A stretch of DNA of 64,000 bases from JADZEM01 sp046328125 (GCA_046328125.1 JAXLXF010000023.1:57395-121394), one strand, 5' to 3'; numbered from the stretch's first letter, positions 7,966-16,364 are shown. Notes: generated from the sequence alone by a model not told the origin. Program-made: numbers and translations.

Positions 7966-9351
7966 ATGAGTACGGCGGATGCGGATCAGCTCGGAGCGAT
8001 CTCGCGGTACGTGGACGAGAACGCCGAGGCGATGCTGGAGCAGTGGAAGACGCTGTGCCGGCAGCCGAGCATCAGCGCCCAGGACGTGGGCGTCCGCGAG
8101 TGCGCCGAGCTGCTCGCCCAGATGATGCGCGACGACGGCATCGAGACCCAGATCCTGCCGACGGCCGGCCAGCCGGTCCTCGTGGGCAAGGGGGACGATG
8201 TGCCGGGCGCGCCGACCGCGCTGGTGTACGGCCACTACGACGTCCAGCCCGTGGACCCGCTGGAGGCGTGGCTCTCGCCGCCGTTCGAGCCGACCATCCG
8301 CGACGGCCGGCTGTGGGGTCGGGGGACCGGCGACAACAAGGGGCAGTTGTTGGCCCAGCTGCTGGCGTACCGAGCCTGGAAGAAGGTGGCGGGCGAGCCG
8401 CCGTTGAACATCACGTTCATCTTCGAGGGCGAAGAGGAGAGCATGAGCCCCAACTTCGCCCCGTTCTGCCGCGAGCACCGCGACTTGCTGAAGGCGGACG
8501 TGGCCTATACCTCGGATGGGCCGGTCCACGAGAGTGGGCGGTACCTGATCTCGCTCGGGGTGCGGGGCGTGCTGACGGTGGAGCTGGAGGCCAGAGGCGC
8601 GAAGCGGGATTACCACTCCGGCCACGGTGGCAACCTGCTGCCCAACCCGGCCTGGGAGATGGTGCACCTGCTCTCCACGATGCGGGCGCCGGACGGTCGT
8701 ATTCTCGTCGAGGGGTTCTACGACGACGTGCGGCCGGTTGAGCCGCCGGAGCGCGCCGCCATCGACGAGCTGCCGCACGACCTGGCCGGCTACCTGAAGA
8801 CGCAGGAGATCGCCGGGCTGATCGCCCACCCTGCCGACAACTTCTTCGAGCGGTTCATGTTCCACCCGACGCTGAACATCGCCGGGTTCACCTCGGGGTA
8901 CGGCGGACAGGGCACCAAGACGATCATCCCCTCCAAAGCCGTCGTCAAGATCGACATGCGGCTGGTCGTGGATCAGTCGGCGGACGACATCTGGGCGAAG
9001 TTCCAGGCCCATGTCAAGCAGCACGCCCCGAACGTGATCGCTCGGCGGCTCGGCTCGATGGAGCCGTCCAGGACGCCGGTCGGCGATCCGTACGTGCAGG
9101 TGGTGGCGCGAGCGGTGGAGCGGGCGACGGGCGAGAAGCCGTACATCTCGCCATCGTCTGGCGGGAGCCTGCCGGACTACGCCTTCACCCGCGACTTGAA
9201 GCTGCCGCTGGTGAAGGTGCCGTACGCGAACGTGGACGAGGCGAACCACGCCCCGAACGAGAACATGGAGCTCTCGAGGTTTTACCAGGGGATAAAGATC
9301 TCGGCCTCGGTGTACGAGGCGCTGGCCCGCCAGAAGGGCACCTCAGGATGA
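7966..9351 (+). CDS. M20 family metallopeptidase (dipeptidase / ArgE-DapE type)
   Basis: Zinc-dependent exopeptidase or amidohydrolase. Metal and catalytic residues are recognisable: His90 and Asp92 in GHYDVQP, the bridging Asp in GRGTGDNKG, the catalytic Glu and neighbour in FEGEEES, an Asp in YTSDGPVHE and a late His in DEANHAPNE. The insert around 190-310 is the lid/dimerisation domain. The 461-residue length fits the CNDP-like dipeptidase group. AGGAGG precedes the ATG at 7966. It is divergent from the TPP enzyme operon; a DUF2283 gene follows 21 bases after the stop. Confidence 0.9.
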   Translation: MSTADADQLGAISRYVDENAEAMLEQWKTLCRQPSISAQDVGVRECAELLAQMMRDDGIETQILPTAGQPVLVGKGDDVPGAPTALVYGHYDVQPVDPLEAWLSPPFEPTIRDGRLWGRGTGDNKGQLLAQLLAYRAWKKVAGEPPLNITFIFEGEEESMSPNFAPFCREHRDLLKADVAYTSDGPVHESGRYLISLGVRGVLTVELEARGAKRDYHSGHGGNLLPNPAWEMVHLLSTMRAPDGRILVEGFYDDVRPVEPPERAAIDELPHDLAGYLKTQEIAGLIAHPADNFFERFMFHPTLNIAGFTSGYGGQGTKTIIPSKAVVKIDMRLVVDQSADDIWAKFQAHVKQHAPNVIARRLGSMEPSRTPVGDPYVQVVARAVERATGEKPYISPSSGGSLPDYAFTRDLKLPLVKVPYANVDEANHAPNENMELSRFYQGIKISASVYEALARQKGTSG

Positions 9352-9372
9352 CTGCTGGAGAGGACGATTCCG

Positions 9373-9630
9373 ATGATGGTCAGATACGACCCTGACGTGG
9401 ACGCGCTCTACGTCATGCTCGCGGACGCGCCGGTCGAGTACACCGACGATGTGAGCCTCGGCCAGTTCTACGAGCGCGGCATCGACTACGCCAGTGACGG
9501 GTCAGTGCGCGGCTACGAGTTCCTGAACGTCTCGCGAGGCGTGAATCTGGATGGCTTGCCGCATCAAGACGCGCTGATGGAGCTGTTCGAGCGTGTGCGG
9601 GGGATTCCAGTGCTCAGTGGAACCGGGTAG
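9373..9630 (+). CDS. DUF2283 family small protein
   Basis: Small protein of unknown function, 85 residues. It opens with MVRYDPDVDALYVMLAD, which is the DUF2283 signature (M-x-x-x-Y-D-P-x-x-D-A-L-Y-I), followed by a central GIDYASDGSVRGYEFLNVS strand region. It starts 21 bases after the peptidase gene with GAGAGGAC upstream, so cotranscription is likely. Some DUF2283 genes sit beside toxin-antitoxin genes, but no toxin is visible here. Confidence 0.75.
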   Translation: MMVRYDPDVDALYVMLADAPVEYTDDVSLGQFYERGIDYASDGSVRGYEFLNVSRGVNLDGLPHQDALMELFERVRGIPVLSGTG

Positions 9631-9650
9631 CGTCTAGAGGGGTGGGTACG

Positions 9651-9725
9651 ATGCTGTGTGAGGGGAAGGTCGCCAACCTGACCGGCCAGTGCATCAACGT
9701 GGATAGCGGGGCGTCGCGCCACTGA
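9651..9725 (+). pseudogene. Remnant of a short-chain dehydrogenase C terminus
   Basis: A 24-codon open frame ends in LTGQCINVDSGASRH and a stop. This resembles the C-terminal tail of SDR enzymes (T-G-Q-x-I-N-V-D-G-G). No Rossmann fold or YxxxK site lies upstream, so it is read as a decayed gene end and not a functional protein. Confidence 0.45.
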
Positions 9726-9732
9726 GTCGGTT

Positions 9733-9866
9733 GGGGTGTGCGTCAGAGCTCTGTGCCGAGCCAAACGCCTGGGGCGCGATGAATCGGGGCGCGATAAATC
9801 GGGGCGCGATAAATCGCGCCCGTACCAGGGACGCTGCCTTGTACGGGCGCAATTCATCGCGCCCCC
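9733..9866. repeat. MITE-like element, family B, right end altered
   Basis: Begins with GGGGTGTGCGTCAGA (9733-9747), the terminal repeat of the complete copy at 14736-14855. The core has three GGCGCGATRAATC units and then the paired arms CGCCCGTACCAGG and TTGTACGGGCGCAATTC. The right terminal repeat is missing. Confidence 0.65.
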
Positions 9867-9886
9867 AAGAAACTTGGGACGCAACG

Positions 9887-9939
9887 TTCCAGAAGTTCGT
9901 GCGCAGAGCGGGCGCCTACTTGCGCACGAACTTCTGGAA
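9887..9939. repeat. Perfect 19-bp inverted repeat at the 3' end of the NHL gene
   Basis: TTCCAGAAGTTCGTGCGCA (9887-9905) is the exact complement of 9921-9939, with a 15-base loop. The right arm encodes the last residues (FQKFVRK region) of the NHL propeller protein, so the left arm is an inverted copy of coding sequence. It could act as a strong hairpin at the 3' end of the minus-strand transcript, but has no U tract. Confidence 0.6.
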
Positions 9940-10890
9940 GGTGTGCGTGCCGCCGCCACCAGCCCCGGTTCACGCCGACGTTCTGGGTGACTTCGGCGAC
10001 GTAGATCGAGCCTTCCGAATCGACGCTGATGCTGTGCGGCGCGAAGATGCCGCCGATCGCGGCCGGATCGTCACCACTCCAGCGCGCCAGCACCTGGCCG
10101 CTTGGGGAGAGCACGCTCACGCGGCCGGGGCGCCCTCTTCGCAGGGGCCGTTGGTGAACGAGACCGAGCCGCAAGGCTTGAGAAGCTCCGACGCGTAGAT
10201 CAGCCCCTCCTTGTCGATGAACAGCTGGGTCGGCCGCTGGAGATCGGTCCAGGTCTCCAGGTGCTTGCCCTCGGGCGTGAAGATCTGGATGCGGTCGTTC
10301 TGGCGGTCGGCCACGAAGACGCGCCCATCCTGGTGGACCCAGATGCCGTGCGGCAGCATGAACTGACCGTCGCCGATGCCTGGTTCGCCCCAGGACCGGA
10401 TCAGGGTGCCGTCCGGCGAGAAGTGGTGCACGCGGCAGTTGCCGTACCCGTCCGAGATGTACAGGTCGCCGTTCTGGGCGATGCCGATGTTCGTCGGACG
10501 GTTGAAGGGCGGGCCGCCGTGGGAGATCGACTCGACGTTCTTGCCGTCGTAGCCAGAGTCAGACGACTGGCCGCTCACGCCGAGCGTGAAGACGTGCGTG
10601 CCGTCGAGCGTGTACTTGTGCACGGTATGGTCGACGTCGTCGGCGACGTAGATCATGTCGTCCGGGCCGACGGTGATGCCGTGCGGGCGCTTGAACAGGC
10701 CGTCGCCCCAGGAGCCGACGAACGTGCCGTCGCGCTCGTAGATCAAGACCGGGTGCTCAGCGCGGCAGTACAGGTAGACCCGATCCCTGGAGTCGACGGA
10801 GACGCCAGCGACGTCCGGGTGGCTGTAGCCAGCCGGCAGCTGCTCCCAGCCCTCGACGACCTCGTAGCGCAACGCGCTTGCCTGCACCAT
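9916..10890 (-). pseudogene. NHL-repeat beta-propeller protein (peptidyl-hydroxyglycine lyase-like), frameshifted
   Basis: NHL-repeat protein resembling the lyase domain of peptide-amidating enzymes. The intact frame runs from ATG at 10890 to a stop at 10117, with propeller blades such as GVSVDSRDRVYLY, GITVGPDDMIYVADD, NIGIAQNGDLYISDGYGN and GIWVHQDGRVFVADRQNDR. The last blade continues in another frame (VSVLSPSGQVLARW, HSISVDSEGSIYVAEV) after an apparent one-base loss in a C run near 10127, and the natural end, THTFQKFVRK then TAG at 9916-9918, lies in the third frame. Two frameshifts therefore break the last blade. They may be assembly errors or real decay. The start has GGAGGAG upstream. 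Confidence 0.7.
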
Positions 10891-11108
10891 AACTCCGCTC
10901 CTCCTCGCGCATGGTCGAGCATCGTCGCTCGACTCCGAGATGCGACTTCTCGCCGGGCGCATCGACATCTTGCCCGGTCGTCCCGTCGCGTTGCACGGAC
11001 CTCTCGTGGAGGAGCACGTTACGGGAATACTGTCAATCTGACGTGCGTTGGCAGCATGATGAGGGGCGGCCTGGGGAGCCGACCGGCAAGGGCTCAGGGA
11101 GGTGAATC

Positions 11109-11714
11109 GTGGGAGTGTCCAGGGAGCGTTTCGAGAGCGGCCTGACCTACGAGCAGTGGAAGGCCCAGATGACCCGGAATCAGGAGCGACACAACGCCAA
11201 CGAGACTGGGCTGAAGCTCAGCGAGGCCGATCTCGCGCCGTTCAAGAACCTGCCGAAGAAGCTGAACGTCCTGATGCTGGCCGAGGACTGGTGCGGCGAC
11301 GTGATCGCGAATACGCCGATCGTCGGGCGGATCGCCTCCGAGGTCGACACCCTCAATCTCAGAGTCTTCCTGCGCGACCAGAACGAAGACCTGATGAACC
11401 AGTACCTCAAAGAGGGCAAGTACAAGTCGATCCCGACCGTCGTCTTCTTCGACGAGGACTTCAACGAGCTGGGGCGCTGGATCGAGCGGCCGGAGAGCGT
11501 GACGAAGCTGCGCGCCGAGAAGCAGGCCGCGCTCTACCGCGACAACCCCGAGTTCGGCTCCCCGAGCGACACGCCGGACAAGCTGCCGGAGGACGCCCGC
11601 ATCAAGTTGACGCAGGCCATCGCCCAGATGCGTGACGAGACCAAACCGTTCGCGGACAGCGAAGTCGTGCGGGAGCTGGGCGAGATGGTGGCCGGCTTCC
11701 CGGTCAAGGCGTAG
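11109..11714 (+). CDS. Thioredoxin-like family protein
   Basis: Thioredoxin-fold protein of 201 residues. The fold starts around NVLMLAEDWCGDVIANTPIV and continues to KSIPTVVFFDEDF, which contains the cis-Pro (IPT). The active site has one cysteine in W-C-G-D and lacks the second Cys of CxxC, as in the Thioredoxin_9 group, so disulfide reductase activity is doubtful. A helical C-terminal extension follows. Start is GTG at 11109 with GGGAGGTG upstream. The SelW-like gene starts eight bases after its stop, so the two redox-type genes form a probable operon. Confidence 0.8.
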   Translation: MGVSRERFESGLTYEQWKAQMTRNQERHNANETGLKLSEADLAPFKNLPKKLNVLMLAEDWCGDVIANTPIVGRIASEVDTLNLRVFLRDQNEDLMNQYLKEGKYKSIPTVVFFDEDFNELGRWIERPESVTKLRAEKQAALYRDNPEFGSPSDTPDKLPEDARIKLTQAIAQMRDETKPFADSEVVRELGEMVAGFPVKA

Positions 11715-11722
11715 ACACGACG

Positions 11723-11983
11723 ATGGCGAAGAAGCCGGTCAAGGTCACGATCACCTACTGTGCCGAGTGTGGCTACGAGCCGCAGACGCTCGACCTCACC
11801 AACGTGCTGATGCGGACGTTCGCGCACGACCTGTCGTCCATCGAGCTGATCCCCTGGTATCAGGGCTCGTTCGACGTCTCGGTGGGCGGCGAGCTGGTGC
11901 ACTCGATGTACCGCGACGGCGGCTTCCCGGAGCACCAGACCGTCGTGGACGCGGTCCGTGCGAAGCTGACAGCTAGCGAGTAG
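11723..11983 (+). CDS. SelT/SelW/SelH (Rdx) family protein, Cys form
   Basis: Small thioredoxin-like protein of 86 residues. The redox motif is at YCAECGY near the N terminus, with cysteine where animal SelW has selenocysteine. GGELVHSM and GGFPEHQTVVDAV match the rest of the Rdx domain. It follows the thioredoxin-like gene by eight bases. Its end overlaps the convergent cyclase-STAND gene by 11 bases, and the stop TAG lies in a single AGCGAGTAG heptamer-type unit. The role is presumably thiol-based redox; the partner is unknown. Confidence 0.8.
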   Translation: MAKKPVKVTITYCAECGYEPQTLDLTNVLMRTFAHDLSSIELIPWYQGSFDVSVGGELVHSMYRDGGFPEHQTVVDAVRAKLTASE

Positions 11984-14639
11984 GCGGCGAGCCGAGGGCG
12001 TAGGCGACGGCCTGGGCGAGGGTGAACGACGCCCCCTCGTCCCAGGCCTCGCCGAACGCGCCAGGCTCCAGGGCCGGGCGGGCGGCGGCGACAGCCCGGT
12101 CGATACGCTCCTGCTCGGCCGGAGAGATGGACAAGGCCTGGGCCTGTCGTGATGCGCTGGCGGCAGCCCACAGCCGCGCCGCGCGAGCGGTCTCGCCCTG
12201 GCCGCTGGCGACGGTGGCGAGGGCGTCCAGGGCGGAGGTCGTGCAGGGCTGGTCGTCGATCTCCCAGGCGAGTGACAGACTCTCCTGTAGGTGGACCGCG
12301 GCGCGCGCGAGCTCGCCTTGCGCGGCTGTCAGCTCGCCGAGGCTGCGGAGCGCGGCCAGCACGGAGTGCGTATCACCCTGGGCGCGGAGCGGCGCCAGGC
12401 ACTCCTGGAACAGTCGGATCGCTTCGGCGTCGTCGCCACGATTTCGCGCCACCTGCGCCAGGAACACTTCCACGGCGGCGTCCAATCCGCTTTGCCCGCC
12501 CAGCTGCTGAAAGAGGCGCTGGCACTCGGTCAGGAGCGCCCAGGCGTGATCGAGGTCACCGTGCGCCTGCTCGGTCTGGGCGTACCGTCCGAGGCAGATC
12601 GCGGTGCCACGTGTGTCGCCGAGTGCGCGCCAGATCGTGAGGCTCTCCTCGAAATGCGTGGCGGCCAGATCGTACGTCGCGCTGTGATGCTCCATCTTGC
12701 CGGCCACGCTGAGTGCCCGGGCGCGCCCCTCAGTGGGCTGGTCCGCGCGGGGCAGGATGCGCTCGATGCGCTCGCGGGCCTCGCGGATCAGGCCACGCAG
12801 CCCCAGGTACCAGCCGAGCTCGTCCACGATACGAGCGCCGCGCTCCCAGCCACCTGGCGCGGACTCACACCAGTCGAGGGCGGCGCGGACGTTGTCGTAT
12901 TCGGCGTCTATGCGGGCCAGTGCATCGACCTGCTCAGCGCCGCCAAACCGACTGGCCTGGCGGACGACCTCGGCCAGCGCCCAGTCGCAATGGCGACGCC
13001 GGAGCGCATCTGCCTCGCCGGCGGCCACGAGCTTCTCGGCGCCGTACTGGCGGAGGGTCTCCAGGAGGCGGTAGCGGGTCGCGCCACGATGCTCGTCGGT
13101 CAGCACCAGCGACTTGTCCACCAGGAGGGCGAGCAGGTCCAGAATCTCGAAGGCGTCCAGGGCCTGCTGCGCACCAGACGATGCGTCGTCGGCGCAGACG
13201 GCTTCGGCGGCCTCCAGCGTCCAGCCGCCGGCGAAGACCGAGAGGCGGCGGAAGAGCAGGCGCTCCGGCTCGGTCAGCAGCTCGTGGCTCCAGTCCACCA
13301 GCGCGCGGAGCGTCTGCTGGCGGGGCAGCGCGGTCCGGCTGCCGGCGGTCAGCAGGCGGAAGCGGTCGTCCAGACGGGCGGCGATCTGCTCCGGGGTGAG
13401 CACCTTGACGCGGACGGCGGCCAGCTCGATCGCCAGCGGGATGCCGTCCAGGCGCTGGCAGATCTGGACGACCGCCGGCGCGTTGGCGTTGGTGATCGTG
13501 AAGCCGGGGGCGGCGGCGACGGCGCGCTCGATGAAGAGGCGCACAGCTTCGAAGGCGAGCAGGCGGTCGGCGGTCGGCAACTGGCGCGGATCGGGCAACA
13601 GGAGCGAGGGGACGCGCCAGGTGGTCTCGCCGGCGATGCCGAGCGCCTCGCGGCTGGTGGCGAGGATGCGCAGGCCGGGGCTAGCGTGCAGCAGGGCGTC
13701 CGCCAGCTCCGCGCAGGCGCCGACGAGATGCTCGCAGTTGTCCAGCACCAGGAGGGTCTGTCTCGACTGCAGATGCTCGGCGAGGACGGTGGTGAGGCTC
13801 CGAGCGCCGGGATCGCGCACGCCCAGGACCGCGGCGACGGTCTGCGGCACCAGCGTCGGATCGGCGAGGGCGGCCAGCTCGACCAGCCAGACGCCGTCCG
13901 GGTAGCGATCGACCAGGCCGGCGGCGACCTGGAGCGAGAGCCGGGTCTTGCCGGCCCCGCCGGAGCCGACCAGGGTCAGCAGGCGGACAGTCGAGAGGAG
14001 CGCGCGGACCTCGGCTATCTCGCGCTCACGCCCGACGAAGCTGGTGAGCTGGGTGGGCAGGTTGTTGGGCAGGGTGTCCAGGGTGAGCAGCGGACGGGAT
14101 TCACGGGGCAGGTCGGGGGCGGTCAGCTGGAAGATGCGCTCTGGTCGTTCGAGGTTACGCAGGCGATGCTCGCCCAGGTCGTGGAGGCCGAGACCGGCGG
14201 CCAGGTGGTCTTGCACGAGCTGCTCGGTCGCCTGGGAGAGGAGGATCTGGCCGCCGTAGGCAACGGCGCGCAGCCGCGCAGCCCGATTGACGACCGATCC
14301 GAAATAGTCGCCGTCGCGCAGCTCGGCCTCGCCGGTGTGGAGCGCCATTCGGACACGGAGTTGCGTCTCGGTCGGCCAGGGCTCGGACTGGAGGGTGCGC
14401 TGGAGCTCGGCGGCGGCGGCGACAGCATCGCGCGCGAGAGCGAAGACGGCGAAGATGCTGTCGCCCTCGCCCCGGCTCTTGACGACGACCCCGCCATGCC
14501 GTCCGACAACGTCTGCCATGATGGCGTCGTGGCGGGCGAGCGCCGCCTGCATCGCCTCGGATGACCGCTCCCAGAGCGCAGTGCTGCCCTCGACGTCGGT
14601 GAGGAGGAAGGTGACGGTCCCGTCTGGCAAGGCAGACAT
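11973..14639 (-). CDS. Class III nucleotide cyclase - STAND (NB-ARC) ATPase - TPR regulator
   Basis: Large signalling protein of 888 residues. The N-terminal class III cyclase homology domain (about 5-175) has both metal Asp positions (Asp15 in TDVEGST, Asp60 in GEGDSIF). An AfsR-like STAND ATPase follows: Walker A GSGGAGKT at 225-232, Walker B TLLVLDNCEH and SFVGRERE before it. The C-terminal half is helical, with TPR-like repeats. Proteins of this architecture are common in Actinobacteria and Chloroflexota and probably act as switch ATPases coupled to a cyclase-like domain. ATG at 14639 is chosen because AAGGA lies upstream; a TTG five codons earlier is also in frame. Whether the cyclase is active cannot be decided. 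Confidence 0.87.
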   Translation of the reverse strand: MSALPDGTVTFLLTDVEGSTALWERSSEAMQAALARHDAIMADVVGRHGGVVVKSRGEGDSIFAVFALARDAVAAAAELQRTLQSEPWPTETQLRVRMALHTGEAELRDGDYFGSVVNRAARLRAVAYGGQILLSQATEQLVQDHLAAGLGLHDLGEHRLRNLERPERIFQLTAPDLPRESRPLLTLDTLPNNLPTQLTSFVGREREIAEVRALLSTVRLLTLVGSGGAGKTRLSLQVAAGLVDRYPDGVWLVELAALADPTLVPQTVAAVLGVRDPGARSLTTVLAEHLQSRQTLLVLDNCEHLVGACAELADALLHASPGLRILATSREALGIAGETTWRVPSLLLPDPRQLPTADRLLAFEAVRLFIERAVAAAPGFTITNANAPAVVQICQRLDGIPLAIELAAVRVKVLTPEQIAARLDDRFRLLTAGSRTALPRQQTLRALVDWSHELLTEPERLLFRRLSVFAGGWTLEAAEAVCADDASSGAQQALDAFEILDLLALLVDKSLVLTDEHRGATRYRLLETLRQYGAEKLVAAGEADALRRRHCDWALAEVVRQASRFGGAEQVDALARIDAEYDNVRAALDWCESAPGGWERGARIVDELGWYLGLRGLIREARERIERILPRADQPTEGRARALSVAGKMEHHSATYDLAATHFEESLTIWRALGDTRGTAICLGRYAQTEQAHGDLDHAWALLTECQRLFQQLGGQSGLDAAVEVFLAQVARNRGDDAEAIRLFQECLAPLRAQGDTHSVLAALRSLGELTAAQGELARAAVHLQESLSLAWEIDDQPCTTSALDALATVASGQGETARAARLWAAASASRQAQALSISPAEQERIDRAVAAARPALEPGAFGEAWDEGASFTLAQAVAYALGSPPTR

Positions 14640-14735
14640 CGCTCGATCCTTCAATGGCGCAGCGTCGGCAAGCGGAGCGGATGCGAGTGCCAGGGTACAA
14701 CGACCGTGGGCGGAAGTCCAGATCCGTCGTCCAGC

Positions 14736-14855
14736 GGGGTGTGCGTCAGAGTATTGCCGTGAGCCCGTACGGGGCGCGATGAATCGCGCCCGTACAAGGC
14801 AGCATCCTGGTACGGGCGCGATTCAGCGCGCCTCCAAAGATCTGACGCACACCCC
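14736..14855. repeat. MITE-like element, complete copy of family B
   Basis: A 120-bp element bounded by perfect 15-bp terminal inverted repeats, GGGGTGTGCGTCAGA and TCTGACGCACACCCC. The interior contains facing copies of GGGGCGCGATGAATCGCGCC and TACGGGCGCGATTCAGCGCG that can form a long hairpin. It encodes no protein, as expected for a non-autonomous element or a REP-like structure. Related copies: 5316-5378, 9733-9866, 24978-25083. Confidence 0.75.
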
Positions 14856-14865
14856 GTGCAGCGGA

Positions 14866-14923
14866 CGAGTAGCGAGTGGCGAGTAGTCTTCCCCTCGCTA
14901 CTCGTCTGCTCGTCTGCTCGCTA
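14866..14923. repeat. Heptamer repeats at the 3' end of the chromate transporter operon (family A)
   Basis: On the minus strand this block reads TAGCGAGCAGACGAGCAG and continues with further GAGTAGCGAG units; its first TAG (14921-14923) is the stop codon of the downstream chromate transporter gene. The block could fold with the facing units at 14866-14885. Confidence 0.65.
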
Positions 14924-15457
14924 CTGGACCAGTTGCCAGGCTGCCGCCGCGGCGCCGCCCGCGAGGATCATCAGGGCCGGGTGAACCTGCCAGCGCCAGA
15001 GCACCACGAACGACACCACCGCGATGACCGCGGACGCTGCGTCCTCGACGGCCACCCGCAGGATCGAGAAAGCGCCGGCCGCCACCAGCCCGAGCGTCAC
15101 CGCCGCGAGCCCGCGTTGGAGCGGCGGCAGCCAGCGCGAGCCGCGCAGCGCCTCCCAGCGAGCGGTCACCAGCGCGCACATGATCGCCGAGGGCAGGAAG
15201 ACCGCCAGCAGCGCGACGACCGCGCCGGCCACCCCGGCCAGACGGTACCCTGGCAGCATCACCATCACCAGGGCCGGCCCCGGCGTCAACTGCCCCAGCG
15301 CGAAGCTGTCCACAAACTCCTGGCGCGTCAGCCAGCCGTGCTCCTGCACCACCTGGCGCTCGACCTCGGGAAGAATGGCGGTGCTGCCGCCGAACGCCAG
15401 CAGCCCGATGCGGAGGAAGACCCAGGCGATGAGGAGGAGCGTGCCCCAGTCGCTCAC
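14921..15457 (-). CDS. chrA: Chromate transporter, C-terminal half subunit (short-chain CHR)
   Basis: Membrane protein of the CHR family, 178 residues. It has the CHR repeat signature near its N terminus (GLLAFGGSTAILPEVERQVV) and the QLTPGPALVMVMLPGYRLAG segment, followed by hydrophobic helices. It is the second of two overlapping short CHR genes, the usual arrangement for a split transporter exporting chromate by anion exchange. Start is GTG at 15457, which overlaps the stop of the first gene (GTGA), so translation is coupled. The stop codon is supplied by heptamer repeat DNA. Real substrate (chromate, sulfate or other) is not shown by sequence. Confidence 0.83.
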   Translation of the reverse strand: MSDWGTLLLIAWVFLRIGLLAFGGSTAILPEVERQVVQEHGWLTRQEFVDSFALGQLTPGPALVMVMLPGYRLAGVAGAVVALLAVFLPSAIMCALVTARWEALRGSRWLPPLQRGLAAVTLGLVAAGAFSILRVAVEDAASAVIAVVSFVVLWRWQVHPALMILAGGAAAAAWQLVQ

Positions 15458-16116
15458 GGGGCGGGCGGGCGGGCGGGCGGCAGGTGCTCGGGAGACGGGC
15501 TCTCCAGGTGCGGCGTCCCGGCTCCATGCGCTGGCGCCGTCTTCGCTGCCACTGCCGAGCTGGCCAGGTCCGCGCGACGTTCCAGCCAGAACGCCAGCAC
15601 CACCAGCGGCGGCACGACCGCAAGCAGGCTCAGACCGAGCACCCCCATCCCCAGGAAACCGATGGCTGCCACCGTCAGCCCGCGACGGCTGACCGTGCCG
15701 GAGCGGATCAGTCGCAGCGGGGTGACCACCGTGAACGCCGCCGCCGCCGCCCCAAGCCCTTTCAAGCCCGCGCTGACCAGCGGATCGTGCGCGACGCCCG
15801 GCCCGTGCCACTCGTACCAGGCGCTCAAGGCGACCATCGCGGCGGCCCCTGGCAGCAGCACCAGCGCCAGCCCGCTTAGGACGGAGGCCCACCCGCCCAG
15901 CCGATAGGTGGCGTAGACGGTGAAGTTGGTGAAGCTGGGGCCGGGCACGGCATTGCTCAGCGCGGCGCCCTCCAGATACTCGTGGTGGGAGAGCCAGCGG
16001 CGCCGCTCCACGAAGGCATCGTGGTAGTAGGAGATCCAGCCGCCCAGGCTGGTCAGGCCCAGCTCCGCCACCGCCGCCAACAGCTTCGGCCGCGCCACCC
16101 GCTGCCGTGACTCCAT
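15454..16116 (-). CDS. chrA: Chromate transporter, N-terminal half subunit (short-chain CHR)
   Basis: First CHR-family gene of the pair, 220 residues. Signature segments are LGLTSLGGWISYYHD and ALSNAVPGPSFTNFTVYATYRLGG, with several hydrophobic helices after them. The C-terminal 30 residues are Pro/Ala-rich. ATG at 16116 is preferred, with AGAGGA eight bases upstream; GTG at 16122 is possible. Its TGA overlaps the GTG of the partner gene. The two halves have opposite predicted topology in known short-chain CHR pairs. It is divergent from the marR-type gene at 16365. Confidence 0.83.
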   Translation of the reverse strand: MESRQRVARPKLLAAVAELGLTSLGGWISYYHDAFVERRRWLSHHEYLEGAALSNAVPGPSFTNFTVYATYRLGGWASVLSGLALVLLPGAAAMVALSAWYEWHGPGVAHDPLVSAGLKGLGAAAAAFTVVTPLRLIRSGTVSRRGLTVAAIGFLGMGVLGLSLLAVVPPLVVLAFWLERRADLASSAVAAKTAPAHGAGTPHLESPSPEHLPPARPPAP

Positions 16117-16176
16117 TCGCACCGTCCTCTGTCACCTATTCACGTGCGCAGGGTACCGCATCAGGTTACCGGAGTG

Positions 16177-16269
16177 GCCCCCTCCCCAACCCCTCCCCCG
16201 TGCGCGGGAGAGGGGCTAACGAGCAGCCTAAGCCCCTCTCCCGCGCACGGGGAGGGCTGGGGAGGGGCT
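16177..16269. repeat. C/G-rich palindrome, family C
   Basis: Facing copies of CCCCTCTCCCGCGCACGGG-type sequence, with GGCTGGGGAGGGG at the outer ends, around a 14-base loop. The element lies between the divergent chromate transporter and marR genes. Related sequence lies inside fliO (38911-38957) and cheB (48717-48862). Confidence 0.65.
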
Positions 16270-16301
16270 TCCTCCATCGCACCCCGGTACGCCACGAAAC
16301 C

Positions 16302-16357
16302 GTACGGCTGCGCCAGACTGTACGGCGTAGGCGGATTGTACGGTGTTACCGTATAAT
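16302..16357 (+). promoter_or_regulatory. marR promoter/operator with three 18-bp spaced GTACGG boxes
   Basis: GTACGG occurs at 16302, 16320 and 16338, exactly 18 bases apart. The last copy belongs to the palindrome TACGGTGTTACCGTA (16339-16353), which overlaps a perfect -10 hexamer TATAAT (16352-16357). Transcription from this -10 would begin at about the ATG (16365), so the mRNA is probably leaderless; no Shine-Dalgarno is seen. Autoregulation by the MarR protein is the simplest reading. Confidence 0.55.
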
Positions 16358-16364
16358 TGGCGGT

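Noticed and set aside
7915..9249. A 444-codon minus-strand frame
   Set aside because: Antisense of the M20 peptidase, whose metal ligands and ribosome binding site are on the plus strand. High GC makes such frames common.
12291..14564. A 757-codon plus-strand frame
   Set aside because: Antisense shadow of the cyclase-STAND gene, which has clear Walker and cyclase motifs on the minus strand.
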